In this document: positions 1 to 7,770 of the stretch, one piece after another
Layout of the letters: each line of letters opens with the position of its first letter
How positions within the stretch are numbered: position 1 is the stretch's first letter
Translations under genes and position numbers: made by a program
Assembly: GCA_043720875.1 (NCBI GenBank)
Contig: JAYSRU010000133.1
Coordinates: 1 to 13,450 of the forward strand
DNA from: JAYSRU01 sp043720875
Lineage (GTDB): Bacteria; Bacteroidota; Bacteroidia; Flavobacteriales_D; Crocinitomicaceae
Length of the DNA: 13,450 bases
Direction of reading: 5' to 3'
Notes under the pieces: model-generated
What the model saw: only the letters and a program-made list of their open reading frames with translations
Told to the model about the DNA's origin: nothing
Databases searched by the model: none

Positions 1-1
1 G

Positions 2-910
2 ATCTCATGTGGAAGTGCGGGCACGGTTGTTTCTACTCAAGATGGGGGAACAACATGGGGAACAGATATGAGTGGTGCACCGTACGAAGCAAATGCGATA
101 TATTTTCATTCTATTCTAAGTGGAATAGTTATGGGTGGTGGATTTAATGCTTCTACTGCCAACGGAGGAAATACTTGGAATCCAACACTTACAGACATTA
201 ATATAAACGGTGTTGATTTTGTATCAACTTCTGTCGGATTTGCCTGTGGTTATGGAGGAACAATAGTCAAAACAATAGATGGAGGAGCAACTTGGAGCTT
301 ATTGGTTTCTGGTACTACTTCAAATTTGTTAGATATTCAATTTATATCTGCAACCGAGGGATATGTTTGTGGATATTCTGGAACAATATTGCATACCATA
401 GATGCGGGGGTAACTTGGACAGTGCAACCTATTGCCATGACATCAGCTATTGCTTCAATAAAATTCTTTGATGATCAATTCGGTTGGGCATGTGGATATT
501 CAGGAATGATTTATCAAACAAGAGATGGCGGCAACTCGTGGTACATACACACGTCCGGTTTCACAGGATCATCCTTATATTTAAGAGATTTAGATTTAAT
601 CTCAGGATCTGAAGGAATAGCAGTCGGTGAAAATGGGACAATTATTCATTTTGAAGACAACACTGATTATGCAGGAATTGATGAAAATTCTAATCTATTG
701 TTTTCCCTGTTCCCTAACCCTACTAACTCAAATTTGACAATTACCTCTAAGGAAAAAATAATCGGCGTAAAAATCTTTAATGTTCCTGGAGATTTAGTTC
801 AACAAGAAACATCAAATCAATTTTCTGTTTCACTTCTTCCAGCTGGTATTTATTTTGTCAATATTTCAACTGAAAATGGTAATCAAATTCAACGCTTTGT
901 AAAAGAATAA
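2..910 (+). CDS. YCF48/BNR-repeat secreted protein with T9SS sorting domain (5' truncated)
   Basis: This is the C-terminal part of a probably cell-surface or secreted protein. The frame is open to the left edge, and codons before the first Met at 68 already encode a repeat unit (GTVVSTQDGGTTW), so the true start lies outside the window. About five repeats of some 45 residues carry the pattern G-x-GTI-x-x-T-x-DGG-x-TW, typical of YCF48-like/BNR propeller blades (e.g. TIDGGATW, TRDGGNSW). The last 70 residues form a type A T9SS sorting domain: FPNPT, then a GIYFVNI strand and a basic end (RFVKE). In the family such domains direct export across the outer membrane and are removed afterwards. The catalytic or binding role is unknown; propellers of this kind often serve adhesion or assembly. 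A strong terminator follows 18 nt after the stop codon. Confidence 0.9.
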   Translation: MSCGSAGTVVSTQDGGTTWGTDMSGAPYEANAIYFHSILSGIVMGGGFNASTANGGNTWNPTLTDININGVDFVSTSVGFACGYGGTIVKTIDGGATWSLLVSGTTSNLLDIQFISATEGYVCGYSGTILHTIDAGVTWTVQPIAMTSAIASIKFFDDQFGWACGYSGMIYQTRDGGNSWYIHTSGFTGSSLYLRDLDLISGSEGIAVGENGTIIHFEDNTDYAGIDENSNLLFSLFPNPTNSNLTITSKEKIIGVKIFNVPGDLVQQETSNQFSVSLLPAGIYFVNISTENGNQIQRFVKE

Positions 911-928
911 AAACCAATTCACCTATTG

Positions 929-968
929 AAAAAAGGAATTCTGCATGGTGCAGGATTCCTTTTTTTTT
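929..968 (+). terminator. Rho-independent terminator after the YCF48-repeat gene
   Basis: A GGAATTCTGC arm at about 935-944 pairs with GCAGGATTCC at about 950-959 (one G-T wobble) around a short ATGGT loop. An A-run precedes it and a run of nine or more T follows, extending the stem with A-T pairs. It lies directly after the stop at 910. Confidence 0.85.
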
Positions 969-1031
969 CGTCCGTTAATGAACTGTTTTGGCTGTTGCTG
1001 AAGTTTAGAAAAAAGGAAAATTCATTGCCCT

Positions 1032-1039
1032 TATACTTG
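1032..1039 (+). promoter_or_regulatory. Possible Bacteroidota -7 box upstream of the giant surface protein
   Basis: TATACTTG differs at one position from the Bacteroidota -7 consensus TAnnTTTG and lies 17 nt before the ATG at 1057. No convincing TTG -33 element sits at the usual distance, so the call is weak. A promoter somewhere in this 90-nt gap is expected because a terminator precedes it. Confidence 0.3.
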
Positions 1040-1056
1040 TACTTCAAAATAAAAGT

Positions 1057-4000
1057 ATGAAAAGAATAGTAATAATCGTGTTATCTAATTTATTTATAAT
1101 TTCTACCTACAGTCAAGGATACCTTTGGGGTAAATCGACAGGAAATACCGGAGTAGACTATGGAAGATCTATTTTTGTTGATGGGGCTGGGGCTGTTTAT
1201 ACAGTTGGACAGTTTTCAGGAACTGTAGATTTTGACCCAGGAGTTGGCGTGCAAACTTTAACATCAGCTGGTTTAACTGACGTTTATATTCAAAAACTGA
1301 CAAGTGCTGGAGTATACGTTTTCGCTAAAAAAATAGGTGGAACTGGAGACGACGTTGGGTATGATGTTGCGGTGGATCCCAGCGGAATAATTTATATCGC
1401 CGGATCGTTCAATACAACCGTTGATTTTGACCCAGGAGCTGGAACAGCAAGCTCGACCTCAGCAGGTGGTACAGATGCATTTGTATTGAAACTAACTTCC
1501 TTAGGAAATTATTCTTTTCACGCGAGGTTTGGTAGCACAGGCAATGATTCTGGAGCAACAATAGCATGTAATAGTTCGGCATTTTGCATTGGAGGCACTT
1601 TTTCAGAAACAGTAGACTTTGACCCGTCTGGGGGAACCAGTAACTTATTGGCCCCAGCTGCAATCGCGGGCTTTATTGCAAGCTTCACAACCGCCACAGC
1701 ATTTACTTTTGCAGCACAGTTTAACCAAACGGGTAGTGGAATAACAGGCCTATCCATGGATGCCACTGGTAACATTTATTCAACTGGTTATGTGAATGTA
1801 GCTGGAGATTTCGATCCAGGATTTGGTACTGTAAATTTTACCACTGCAGGAATCACTGATATTTTTGTTTCGAAGCTAACCAATGCTGGTGGATATGTTT
1901 GGGGAAAATTATTTGGCGGAACAGGAGGTGAAAGCGGAGTATCTGTTGAATTTGATGCTGCAGGATTTATATATCATGCCGGTTATTTTACGGGTACATG
2001 TGATTTCGACCCAGATGGAGGTGTCTCTAACCTAACAAGTGGAGGCTCTAATGATAGCTACGTTTGTAAGCTTAACTCAGACGGTAGTCTTGTATGGGCT
2101 AAAAGTTTTTCAGGAATCGGTGATGATCATGGACAGACTGTTGATACAGATGTGAACGGCAATGTTTTTGTGGGTGGATATTTTAGAAATACGGTCGATT
2201 TCGATCCAGGTATTGGCACTCAAAATCGAGCAGTCGCTGGTTTAATTGATGGATTTGTTTGTAAACTGAATCCGAGTGGGCAATACATCAATGTAGTACA
2301 AATTGGTGGTGCTGCAGCAAATGAAGTCGCGCAAGATTTATCTGTAGACGCAAGTGGTAACATCCATATTGTGGGCTATTACGGAGGAACAGTTGATGTG
2401 GACCCAACCTTCGCTACCGCAAACCTAATTTCGGCTGGTGCAGCTGATATCATGGTCTTAAAATGGTCTCCTTGTGGTTTAACTCCTGCGCCCTCAAATG
2501 CAACAACATTAACGAACTCTATCATTTGTGGCACATCTGGCAACACCAATTTATCCGCTACAGGAAGTGGAACAATTGGTTGGTATTCTGCTGCAAGTGG
2601 AGGCACTTATCTAGGAGGAGGTAGTACTTTTAACACGGGTACAATTTCAGTCCCAACTACATTCTACGCTCAAGACAGTGTTTGTATTGCAAGTGCGCGA
2701 ACCGCCATTTCTGTTACATTCAATTCACTCGCTACTGACCAACTCGTTACACCAATTACTACCAACATTTGTTCTGGAGGGAGCGCTACCATCACAGTAG
2801 GATCTACGCAAACAAATGTGTTTTACACCTTGGTAAATGATGCCACCAACGCTTTGGTTGCTGGTCCAACACAAGGTACGGGAAGTGCTATGAATTTTAA
2901 TGTTTCTGGTGTTACAGCTACAACGGTTTACAATGTAACAGCAAAAAAGCCAAATGTTTTCAATGGCGCCCTTGATTTAGATGGTGTCAATGATTATGCA
3001 AATCTCGGAGGCAATTCACGCGGTATTTCTACCACAATGACTGTATCTGCAAAAATAAAAACATCTGTAACTCCCAGTGTCAATCAATATTTCCTTTCAA
3101 AGTATGATGGCACCACTGGTTTCACGATGTATATTGACCCTACAGGACGGGTTGCATTTTATGGTAGAGATGGTGGCTTAGTAAGAAGTTCTGGTTTATC
3201 TACTACTATCATAACAGATAATCAATGGCATGAAATTACTGGGGTTGTAAGCAACACTACCGGATGGGAAATTTATGTAGATGGGGTGTTGGAGAACACA
3301 GGGTCATTTGCCACAAATACAGGCGTTGGTAACCTAACCAATTTTACCGCAGGTAACTACAACACGTCATACTCCCCGATCGATATAGATCAACTGGCTA
3401 TTTGGAATACTGCTTTATCACCTGCACAAATACTTGCGAATACAAACTCATGTTTGGTTGGCAATGAAGTTAACCTAACTGGATTTTTCAAATTCAATGA
3501 AACTGCTGGCACTTCAGTAAGTGATAATTCTAGCACTGCAGTGAATGGAACCTTAGTAAATATGACTGCCCCGGCTTGTTGGATAGCAGGTGCGATGAAT
3601 AATAGTTGCACCAGTTATTGCGACCGCGAAATGTCACAACTCGTGACTGTATCAGTTAGCGACAATGTAAGTCCAGTTGCGAATACGCCTTCTTTAGTTA
3701 ACATTAACGCTTCGTGTCAAGTAAGCTCATTAACCGCTCCAACGGCAACAGACAATTGTGCTGGAACTTTAACGGGCACGCACAACGCAACCTTACCAAT
3801 TTCAATAAGCACGACTATTACTTGGACGTATAATGATGGAAATGGAAATACTACCACGCAAACTCAACTTGTCATCATTAACGACATTACGGGGCCTGTT
3901 GCAAATTCACCATCACTAGCAAACCTCAACTCACAATGTCCGATTACGACATTAACTGCCCCTACAGCAACCGACAATTGTGCAGGGACAATAACTGCAA

Positions 4001-5892
4001 CACATAATGTAATTTTACCATTAACAACCAATCAAACGATCACTTGGACTTATTCAGACGGAAACGGTAATGCTTCAAGTCAAACACAGCTAGTATTCAT
4101 TAACGATAATACTGCTCCTGTTGCAACATTACCCACACTACCCAACCTTACATCGCAATGTCAAATCACTTCATTAACCGCGCCAACCGCTAACGATAAC
4201 TGCGCCGGTACAATTACTGGTACTCCGAATGTAACCTTGCCGTTAACAACAAACCAAACCATCACTTGGACCTATTCTGACGGACAAGGAAATGCTTCGA
4301 GTCAAACACAACTTGTACTCATTAACGATAATACTGCCCCAGTTGCAAACGTTTTGTCATTAGCAACACTAACATCACAATGCGCAATCACAACATTAAC
4401 TGCGCCTACGGCAACCGATAACTGTGCGGGAACTGTAACCGGAACGCCCAGCGTAACGTTGCCCTTAATTTTTAACCAAACCATCACTTGGACATATTCT
4501 GACGTACAAGGAAATACTACAACTCAAACTCAATTGGTAGTGGTAAACGATGTTACTGCACCAGTAGCCAACCTTACGTCGTTACCCGCACTTACTGATC
4601 AATGTTCAATTACGTCATTAACTGCGCCAACGGCAACTGATAACTGCGTTGGAAACATAACTGGAACAACCACAACTACGTTGCCAATCAGTAGTTCTAC
4701 AACAATTACATGGACCTATTCTGATGGAATCGGAAACACAAGCACACAAAATCAATCTGTTGTGATTAATGACAATACGAGTCCGGTTGCATCTGCAGTA
4801 AGTTTACCCGATCTTACAGCTACTTGCTCAATTACCACTTTGAGTGCACCAACGGCAACAGACAATTGTGCAGGTTTACTAAATGGAACAACATCCACTT
4901 CCCTTCCAATAAACGCTTCAATGTCAATAATCTGGACCTATAACGATGGTCATGGTAATATAACTACCCAAAATCAAAACGTAATTATCAATGATAATAT
5001 CGACCCGGTTCCAAATTCGGCATCACTTACTAACATTACTTCAGTATGCCCAGTGACAAGTTTAACTGCACCAACCGCAAACGACAACTGCGCAGGTGTG
5101 ATCACAGCAACATCGAATGCGATATTCCCGATAACTGGTACACAGGTAATTACATGGACCTATACAGATGGGAATTCTAACACCATTACTCAAACACAAA
5201 ATGTAAGTGTAAATGATAACGTGGCGCCTGTACCAAATAGCAGTACATTAACTGCCCTTCAATCGTCATGTGCAATTACCGGTCTTACTGCACCAACAGC
5301 AACAGACAATTGTGCTGGACAAATAACCGGAACAACGTCAACGATTTTACCAATTACTTCCCCTGGAACGATTACTTGGACTTTTACCGATTTGAACGGG
5401 AATAGTATTACACAGGATCAAACTGTGGATATTTCAGCAATGAACGTGAATGTAAATCAAGTTGAAATTACACTTACCGCTCAAAACTCATCTGCCACAA
5501 GTTACCAATGGATTGACTGTAACAACGGCAACCTAGCAATTAGCGGAGCAACCAATCAATCATTTACTGCCGTAAGCAATGGAAACTATGCTGTGATAAT
5601 TAATGAAGGTAATTGCGTTGATACTTCAGCATGCTTCGCGATAACAACAGTTGGACTGTTTATCAATTCAGCAATTTCCAATATCAATTTACACCCCAAT
5701 CCTACACTTAACCATGTTACCATAAATTCAAACAATTCAATCGACAAAGTTGAAATTTATGCTACATCTGGAGAATTGATTCAAACGGAATTTACAACTG
5801 ACTTTAGTGTGGCACTAATCTCTAGTGGCATGTATTTGGTAAAAGTATATACGTCACAAGGAATTAATACGCTTCGCTTAATCAAAGAATAA
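1057..5892 (+). CDS. Giant modular T9SS-secreted surface protein (SBBP propeller, Ig-like, LamG, 8 HYR-like repeats)
   Basis: The 1611-residue protein starts with a signal peptide (MKRIVIIVLSNLFIISTYSQ, cleavage near residue 20), which supports the ATG at 1057. Residues 22-470 hold seven blades of about 65 residues marked by DFDPG-like motifs at D58, D123, D187, D251, D316, D381 and D447, as in SBBP beta-propellers. Residues 478-555 resemble the CHU_C-associated Ig-like module (GWYSAASGG, FYAQDSVC). A second Ig-like module (558-633) appears to be interrupted by a LamG/concanavalin-like domain (about 636-851, starting NGALDLDGVNDY) and to resume at 853-868. Eight 74-residue HYR-like repeats fill 869-1460. 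An Ig/PKD-like module (1461-1533, SYQWIDC) and a type A T9SS sorting domain (about 1545-1611, LHPNPT) end it. Probable role: exported adhesin or sugar-binding surface protein. No catalytic motif is visible. The ligand is unknown. Confidence 0.93.
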   Translation: MKRIVIIVLSNLFIISTYSQGYLWGKSTGNTGVDYGRSIFVDGAGAVYTVGQFSGTVDFDPGVGVQTLTSAGLTDVYIQKLTSAGVYVFAKKIGGTGDDVGYDVAVDPSGIIYIAGSFNTTVDFDPGAGTASSTSAGGTDAFVLKLTSLGNYSFHARFGSTGNDSGATIACNSSAFCIGGTFSETVDFDPSGGTSNLLAPAAIAGFIASFTTATAFTFAAQFNQTGSGITGLSMDATGNIYSTGYVNVAGDFDPGFGTVNFTTAGITDIFVSKLTNAGGYVWGKLFGGTGGESGVSVEFDAAGFIYHAGYFTGTCDFDPDGGVSNLTSGGSNDSYVCKLNSDGSLVWAKSFSGIGDDHGQTVDTDVNGNVFVGGYFRNTVDFDPGIGTQNRAVAGLIDGFVCKLNPSGQYINVVQIGGAAANEVAQDLSVDASGNIHIVGYYGGTVDVDPTFATANLISAGAADIMVLKWSPCGLTPAPSNATTLTNSIICGTSGNTNLSATGSGTIGWYSAASGGTYLGGGSTFNTGTISVPTTFYAQDSVCIASARTAISVTFNSLATDQLVTPITTNICSGGSATITVGSTQTNVFYTLVNDATNALVAGPTQGTGSAMNFNVSGVTATTVYNVTAKKPNVFNGALDLDGVNDYANLGGNSRGISTTMTVSAKIKTSVTPSVNQYFLSKYDGTTGFTMYIDPTGRVAFYGRDGGLVRSSGLSTTIITDNQWHEITGVVSNTTGWEIYVDGVLENTGSFATNTGVGNLTNFTAGNYNTSYSPIDIDQLAIWNTALSPAQILANTNSCLVGNEVNLTGFFKFNETAGTSVSDNSSTAVNGTLVNMTAPACWIAGAMNNSCTSYCDREMSQLVTVSVSDNVSPVANTPSLVNINASCQVSSLTAPTATDNCAGTLTGTHNATLPISISTTITWTYNDGNGNTTTQTQLVIINDITGPVANSPSLANLNSQCPITTLTAPTATDNCAGTITATHNVILPLTTNQTITWTYSDGNGNASSQTQLVFINDNTAPVATLPTLPNLTSQCQITSLTAPTANDNCAGTITGTPNVTLPLTTNQTITWTYSDGQGNASSQTQLVLINDNTAPVANVLSLATLTSQCAITTLTAPTATDNCAGTVTGTPSVTLPLIFNQTITWTYSDVQGNTTTQTQLVVVNDVTAPVANLTSLPALTDQCSITSLTAPTATDNCVGNITGTTTTTLPISSSTTITWTYSDGIGNTSTQNQSVVINDNTSPVASAVSLPDLTATCSITTLSAPTATDNCAGLLNGTTSTSLPINASMSIIWTYNDGHGNITTQNQNVIINDNIDPVPNSASLTNITSVCPVTSLTAPTANDNCAGVITATSNAIFPITGTQVITWTYTDGNSNTITQTQNVSVNDNVAPVPNSSTLTALQSSCAITGLTAPTATDNCAGQITGTTSTILPITSPGTITWTFTDLNGNSITQDQTVDISAMNVNVNQVEITLTAQNSSATSYQWIDCNNGNLAISGATNQSFTAVSNGNYAVIINEGNCVDTSACFAITTVGLFINSAISNINLHPNPTLNHVTINSNNSIDKVEIYATSGELIQTEFTTDFSVALISSGMYLVKVYTSQGINTLRLIKE
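1120..2469 (+). repeat. Seven SBBP-like propeller blades (within the giant surface protein)
   Basis: Seven protein repeats with spacings of 65, 64, 64, 65, 65 and 66 residues share a core of G-G-T-G-D-x-G ... G-x-I/V-Y-x-x-G-x-F ... T-V-D-F-D-P-G ... D-x-F-V-x-K-L. Seven blades would close one complete beta-propeller. The last blade is the most divergent (DVDP in place of DFDP). The acidic DxDPxxG loops could bind calcium, which is inference. Confidence 0.75.
2962..3609 (+). other. LamG/concanavalin A-like domain coding segment
   Basis: The segment begins with ALDLDGVNDYANLGG, a usual opening of LamG-type domains in Bacteroidota. It contains WHEITGVV and YVDGVLENTGSF (core strands of the jelly roll) and closes with IDQLAIWNTALSPAQI and GFFKFNETAG, also characteristic. 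Such domains generally bind glycans or other surface ligands. The specificity cannot be read from the sequence. Confidence 0.75.
3661..5436 (+). repeat. Eight tandem 222-bp repeats encoding HYR-like modules
   Basis: Units begin at 3661, 3883, 4105, 4327, 4549, 4771, 4993 and 5215. Every unit is exactly 222 bp (74 codons), so no indel has been tolerated. The unit pattern is DN-x-x-PV ... C19 ... LTAPTA(T/N)DNC33-x-G ... LPI/LPL ... ITWTY-x-DG-x-GN-x-x-TQ-x-Q-x-V-x-I-N. Two cysteines, at unit positions 19 and 33, are present in all eight copies and could form one disulfide per module. Units 2-4 resemble each other most (SQC, NQTITWTYSD), suggesting local duplication. The modules probably act as a stiff stalk between the binding domains and the sorting domain. 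Confidence 0.92.
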
Positions 5893-5946
5893 GTCCATAG
5901 ATTGCAGATGAAAATAATCCGCGATTAATCAATTAATATTATTCCT

Positions 5947-5977
5947 AAAAACTCACCTGAAACGGTGGGTTTTTTTT
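5947..5977. terminator. Probable bidirectional terminator between convergent genes
   Basis: AAAACTCACC (5947-5956) pairs with GGTGGGTTTT (5963-5972), with one wobble, around a TGAAAC loop. A T-run follows on the plus strand. Read from the minus strand, the hairpin is followed by five T. It lies between the stop of the giant protein gene (5892) and the stop of the convergent acetyltransferase gene (6015), so it could serve both. Confidence 0.8.
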
Positions 5978-6014
5978 ATCGTAAATAACCCATTTGGAGC
6001 CAATGAGATTTGTA

Positions 6015-6554
6015 TTAGCGCAAGTCTTTTGTGCGTTCAAAAATGAGATTAAATTCATTCTCACTATCACTCTTATCGGTTGCCACTTTAAACCCATGTT
6101 TCTTAAGTAATTGTTTTGATTTTTCGTTATTCGTATGCGTATATGCTTCAATTATTTCAAAACCACGTGTAATAAAACCATACTTCAATACTGCTTTCAT
6201 TGCCTCGCTCATTATTCCTTTTCCGTGATATTCAGGATTCAAATCATATCCAATTTCAGCAACGTTAAGGTTCTCTGAAAAATTCCACAAACAAATGGTT
6301 CCAATTATTGCAGTGTTGCCTTTCAATGAAATACCCCAAGTTATGGACTTACAATTTTCTATTCTCTCATCGATGGTTTGGATAAATTTTACCGCGTCTT
6401 CTATCGTTTTGGTTTGACGATGCACCGGCCTCTCTATAAATTGATTAACAATTTTGTCTGAGCGCAAAAACAAAATAACCGCACTGTCTGCTTTTTCAAT
6501 TTTTCTCAAAACGAGTCTTTCGGTTGCTATAGAAGGGAATAGGTTGTTGTTCAT
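6015..6554 (-). CDS. GNAT-family N-acetyltransferase, RimJ/RimL type
   Basis: The 179-residue cytoplasmic enzyme is predicted to transfer acetyl from acetyl-CoA to an amine; the acceptor (protein N-terminus, small molecule or drug) is unknown. It shows the RimJ/RimL-type opening TERLVLRKI (11-19), a strand-rich core (TWGISL, IIGTICLWNF), the acetyl-CoA pyrophosphate-binding motif HGKGIMSEA (110-118, Q/R-x-x-G-x-G/A class with H in place of Q/R), and the closing NEKSKQLLKKHGF helix and turn (143-155). The length fits the family. The start is the first Met in frame. A short CTGG-N6-CCAG inverted repeat lies just upstream of the start, but no clear promoter is visible. It probably forms its own unit, ending at the hairpin shared with the convergent gene. 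Confidence 0.9.
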   Translation of the reverse strand: MNNNLFPSIATERLVLRKIEKADSAVILFLRSDKIVNQFIERPVHRQTKTIEDAVKFIQTIDERIENCKSITWGISLKGNTAIIGTICLWNFSENLNVAEIGYDLNPEYHGKGIMSEAMKAVLKYGFITRGFEIIEAYTHTNNEKSKQLLKKHGFKVATDKSDSENEFNLIFERTKDLR

Positions 6555-6603
6555 GGTATCTGGTAAAATCCAGTATATTTTGTTTTCTGTTCCAATGAGA
6601 ATG

Positions 6604-6916
6604 TCAGTGAATCAAACAACCTACTTTAAAATTAATTATCAATGGCACTAATTCTTCTCCTCCCCTTGGGACGTATAGTTTGGAATTTGGAACAAAGTTA
6701 AGACACGGATACCACATCACATAACTTCCGTATTGCATAGATACATGTTGATTGATTCTTTTTTCGAATAAATATTCTAAACGCATTCCCAATTTTTTAG
6801 AAATGAAATTATTAGTGAATTGAATTCTTATCGCAATCAGATAAATTATGTGAAACTAATTGCTGAGCTGAAACAATATTTACGATAAAAAACGAGAGAA
6901 TATAGACTGACTTCAT
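6604..6916 (-). pseudogene. Remnant of an outer-membrane beta-barrel gene (signal peptide and barrel end in different frames)
   Basis: On the minus strand an ATG at 6916 opens a 34-residue peptide with a clear signal sequence (MKSVYILSFFIVNIVSAQ) that stops at 6812. Overlapping it in another frame, open from about 6852 to the TGA at 6604, is a stretch rich in alternating hydrophobic residues: IRIQFTNN, LGMRLEYLFEKRIN, MQYGSYVMWY and a closing VPLIINFKVG. These resemble strands of a Bacteroidota outer-membrane barrel. The simplest reading is a secreted or barrel protein that lost its middle by deletion and then lost frame. The ATG follows the stop of the upstream same-strand gene by only 8 nt, so the pair may once have been an operon. 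Alternative: a genuine 34-residue secreted peptide plus chance coding-like sequence. Confidence 0.4.
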
Positions 6917-6924
6917 TTTAAACA

Positions 6925-7533
6925 TTATTCAACGACAATTTTCTTAACAAACGGTTTTTCATTGTAATTGAATTTAATGTAATAAACACCTTGGTTCTTT
7001 ATATTAAAAGTAGAACTCAAATCTGGAATAATTTCAAAAAACACTTGTTCTCCAATTGCATTATAAAGAGCCAAATCTGCAACGTTACTTTTGAGATTAA
7101 TATGAACATCACCTGTCGTAGGATTCGGGTAAATGTCAATTATCGCACTAATATCAACTTCTTCAATACCTGAAATACTTCTAAGCCAATGAAACCGAAA
7201 AAACGTCATTCGACGACCGAAACAATCATCACTCTCTATAGGAAATTTCAAGGTATCATTTTCTATCAAAAACTCATAATAGCCTATTGTAGAACCACAA
7301 ATTCCGATACCTGGTAAATCTAACAACGTAATTGAATTACTATTCTCCGCATAAGTCGAAATTCTGGTAAATAACATATTATCAGAACTATAATATAATG
7401 TATCCAATCCAAAATGGAAGTAAGCAAATAGCTCATTCGCTTCGTTATTTACTCTCCAAGAAGTATTGAACAAGGATTGCGCATTAAAGTTCCCAATTTT
7501 AAAGAATAGTACGATTAGTAATAAATATTTCAT
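6925..7533 (-). CDS. Small secreted protein of unknown function with T9SS sorting domain
   Basis: I do not recognise the family of the N-terminal half. I prefer the ATG at 7533 (202 residues) to the GTG two codons upstream, because it begins a standard signal peptide (MKYLLLIVLFFKIGNFNA). Residues about 22-125 hold a compact strand-rich domain: TSWRVNNEAN, FHFGLDTLYYSS, IGYYEFLIENDTLKF and ESDDCFGR. Its W-x-V start and ENDTL/DDCxGR pattern faintly recall lipocalin-like or META-like domains, which is inference only. The last 70 residues are a type A T9SS sorting domain (IYPNPTTGDV, GVYYIKF, basic KKIVVE end). The product is therefore predicted to be exported to the surface or medium. It sits 8 nt upstream of the decayed barrel gene on the same strand. 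No promoter was identified with confidence. Confidence 0.82.
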   Translation of the reverse strand: MKYLLLIVLFFKIGNFNAQSLFNTSWRVNNEANELFAYFHFGLDTLYYSSDNMLFTRISTYAENSNSITLLDLPGIGICGSTIGYYEFLIENDTLKFPIESDDCFGRRMTFFRFHWLRSISGIEEVDISAIIDIYPNPTTGDVHINLKSNVADLALYNAIGEQVFFEIIPDLSSTFNIKNQGVYYIKFNYNEKPFVKKIVVE

Positions 7534-7754
7534 GATCACAGCTATTAGATCTACTTAGGTCAACAATGTAATCATAATACGTTGATTCTTAAAAAAAATT
7601 AATAGATGCGCTAGGATTAATAGTTTCGCTATTACGATTCAAAACTAATTCGATACTCCATATTTTTAAGGAAGCGCACAACCAAAAACCATTAGCCTCC
7701 GCAATAATTAACTCACAAATAACGTCCGCACTACGCTATCTCAACGGTTTTCAC

Positions 7755-7762
7755 TATTTTTG
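7755..7762 (+). promoter_or_regulatory. Bacteroidota-type -7 box (TATTTTTG) for comB
   Basis: TATTTTTG matches the TAnnTTTG consensus of the Bacteroidota primary sigma factor exactly. It ends only 8 nt before the comB ATG at 7771, which predicts a leader of a few nucleotides at most, or a leaderless transcript. A TTG -33 element at the usual spacing is not evident. The remaining intergenic sequence (7534-7754), between divergent genes, shows no gene or structural RNA that I can support. Confidence 0.5.
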
Positions 7763-7770
7763 CAACAGTT

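Noticed and set aside
1409..4487. Several antisense open frames within the giant surface protein gene
   Set aside because: They are by-products of the repetitive, stop-poor coding strand. They lack signal peptides, family motifs or sensible starts.
5945..6151. Small minus-strand frame overlapping the acetyltransferase 3' end
   Set aside because: It is a different frame of the acetyltransferase gene and runs through the terminator hairpin. It has no protein features of its own.
7537..7539. GTG start for the small T9SS substrate
   Set aside because: The ATG two codons downstream gives a standard Lys-plus-hydrophobic signal peptide, so the GTG is unnecessary.
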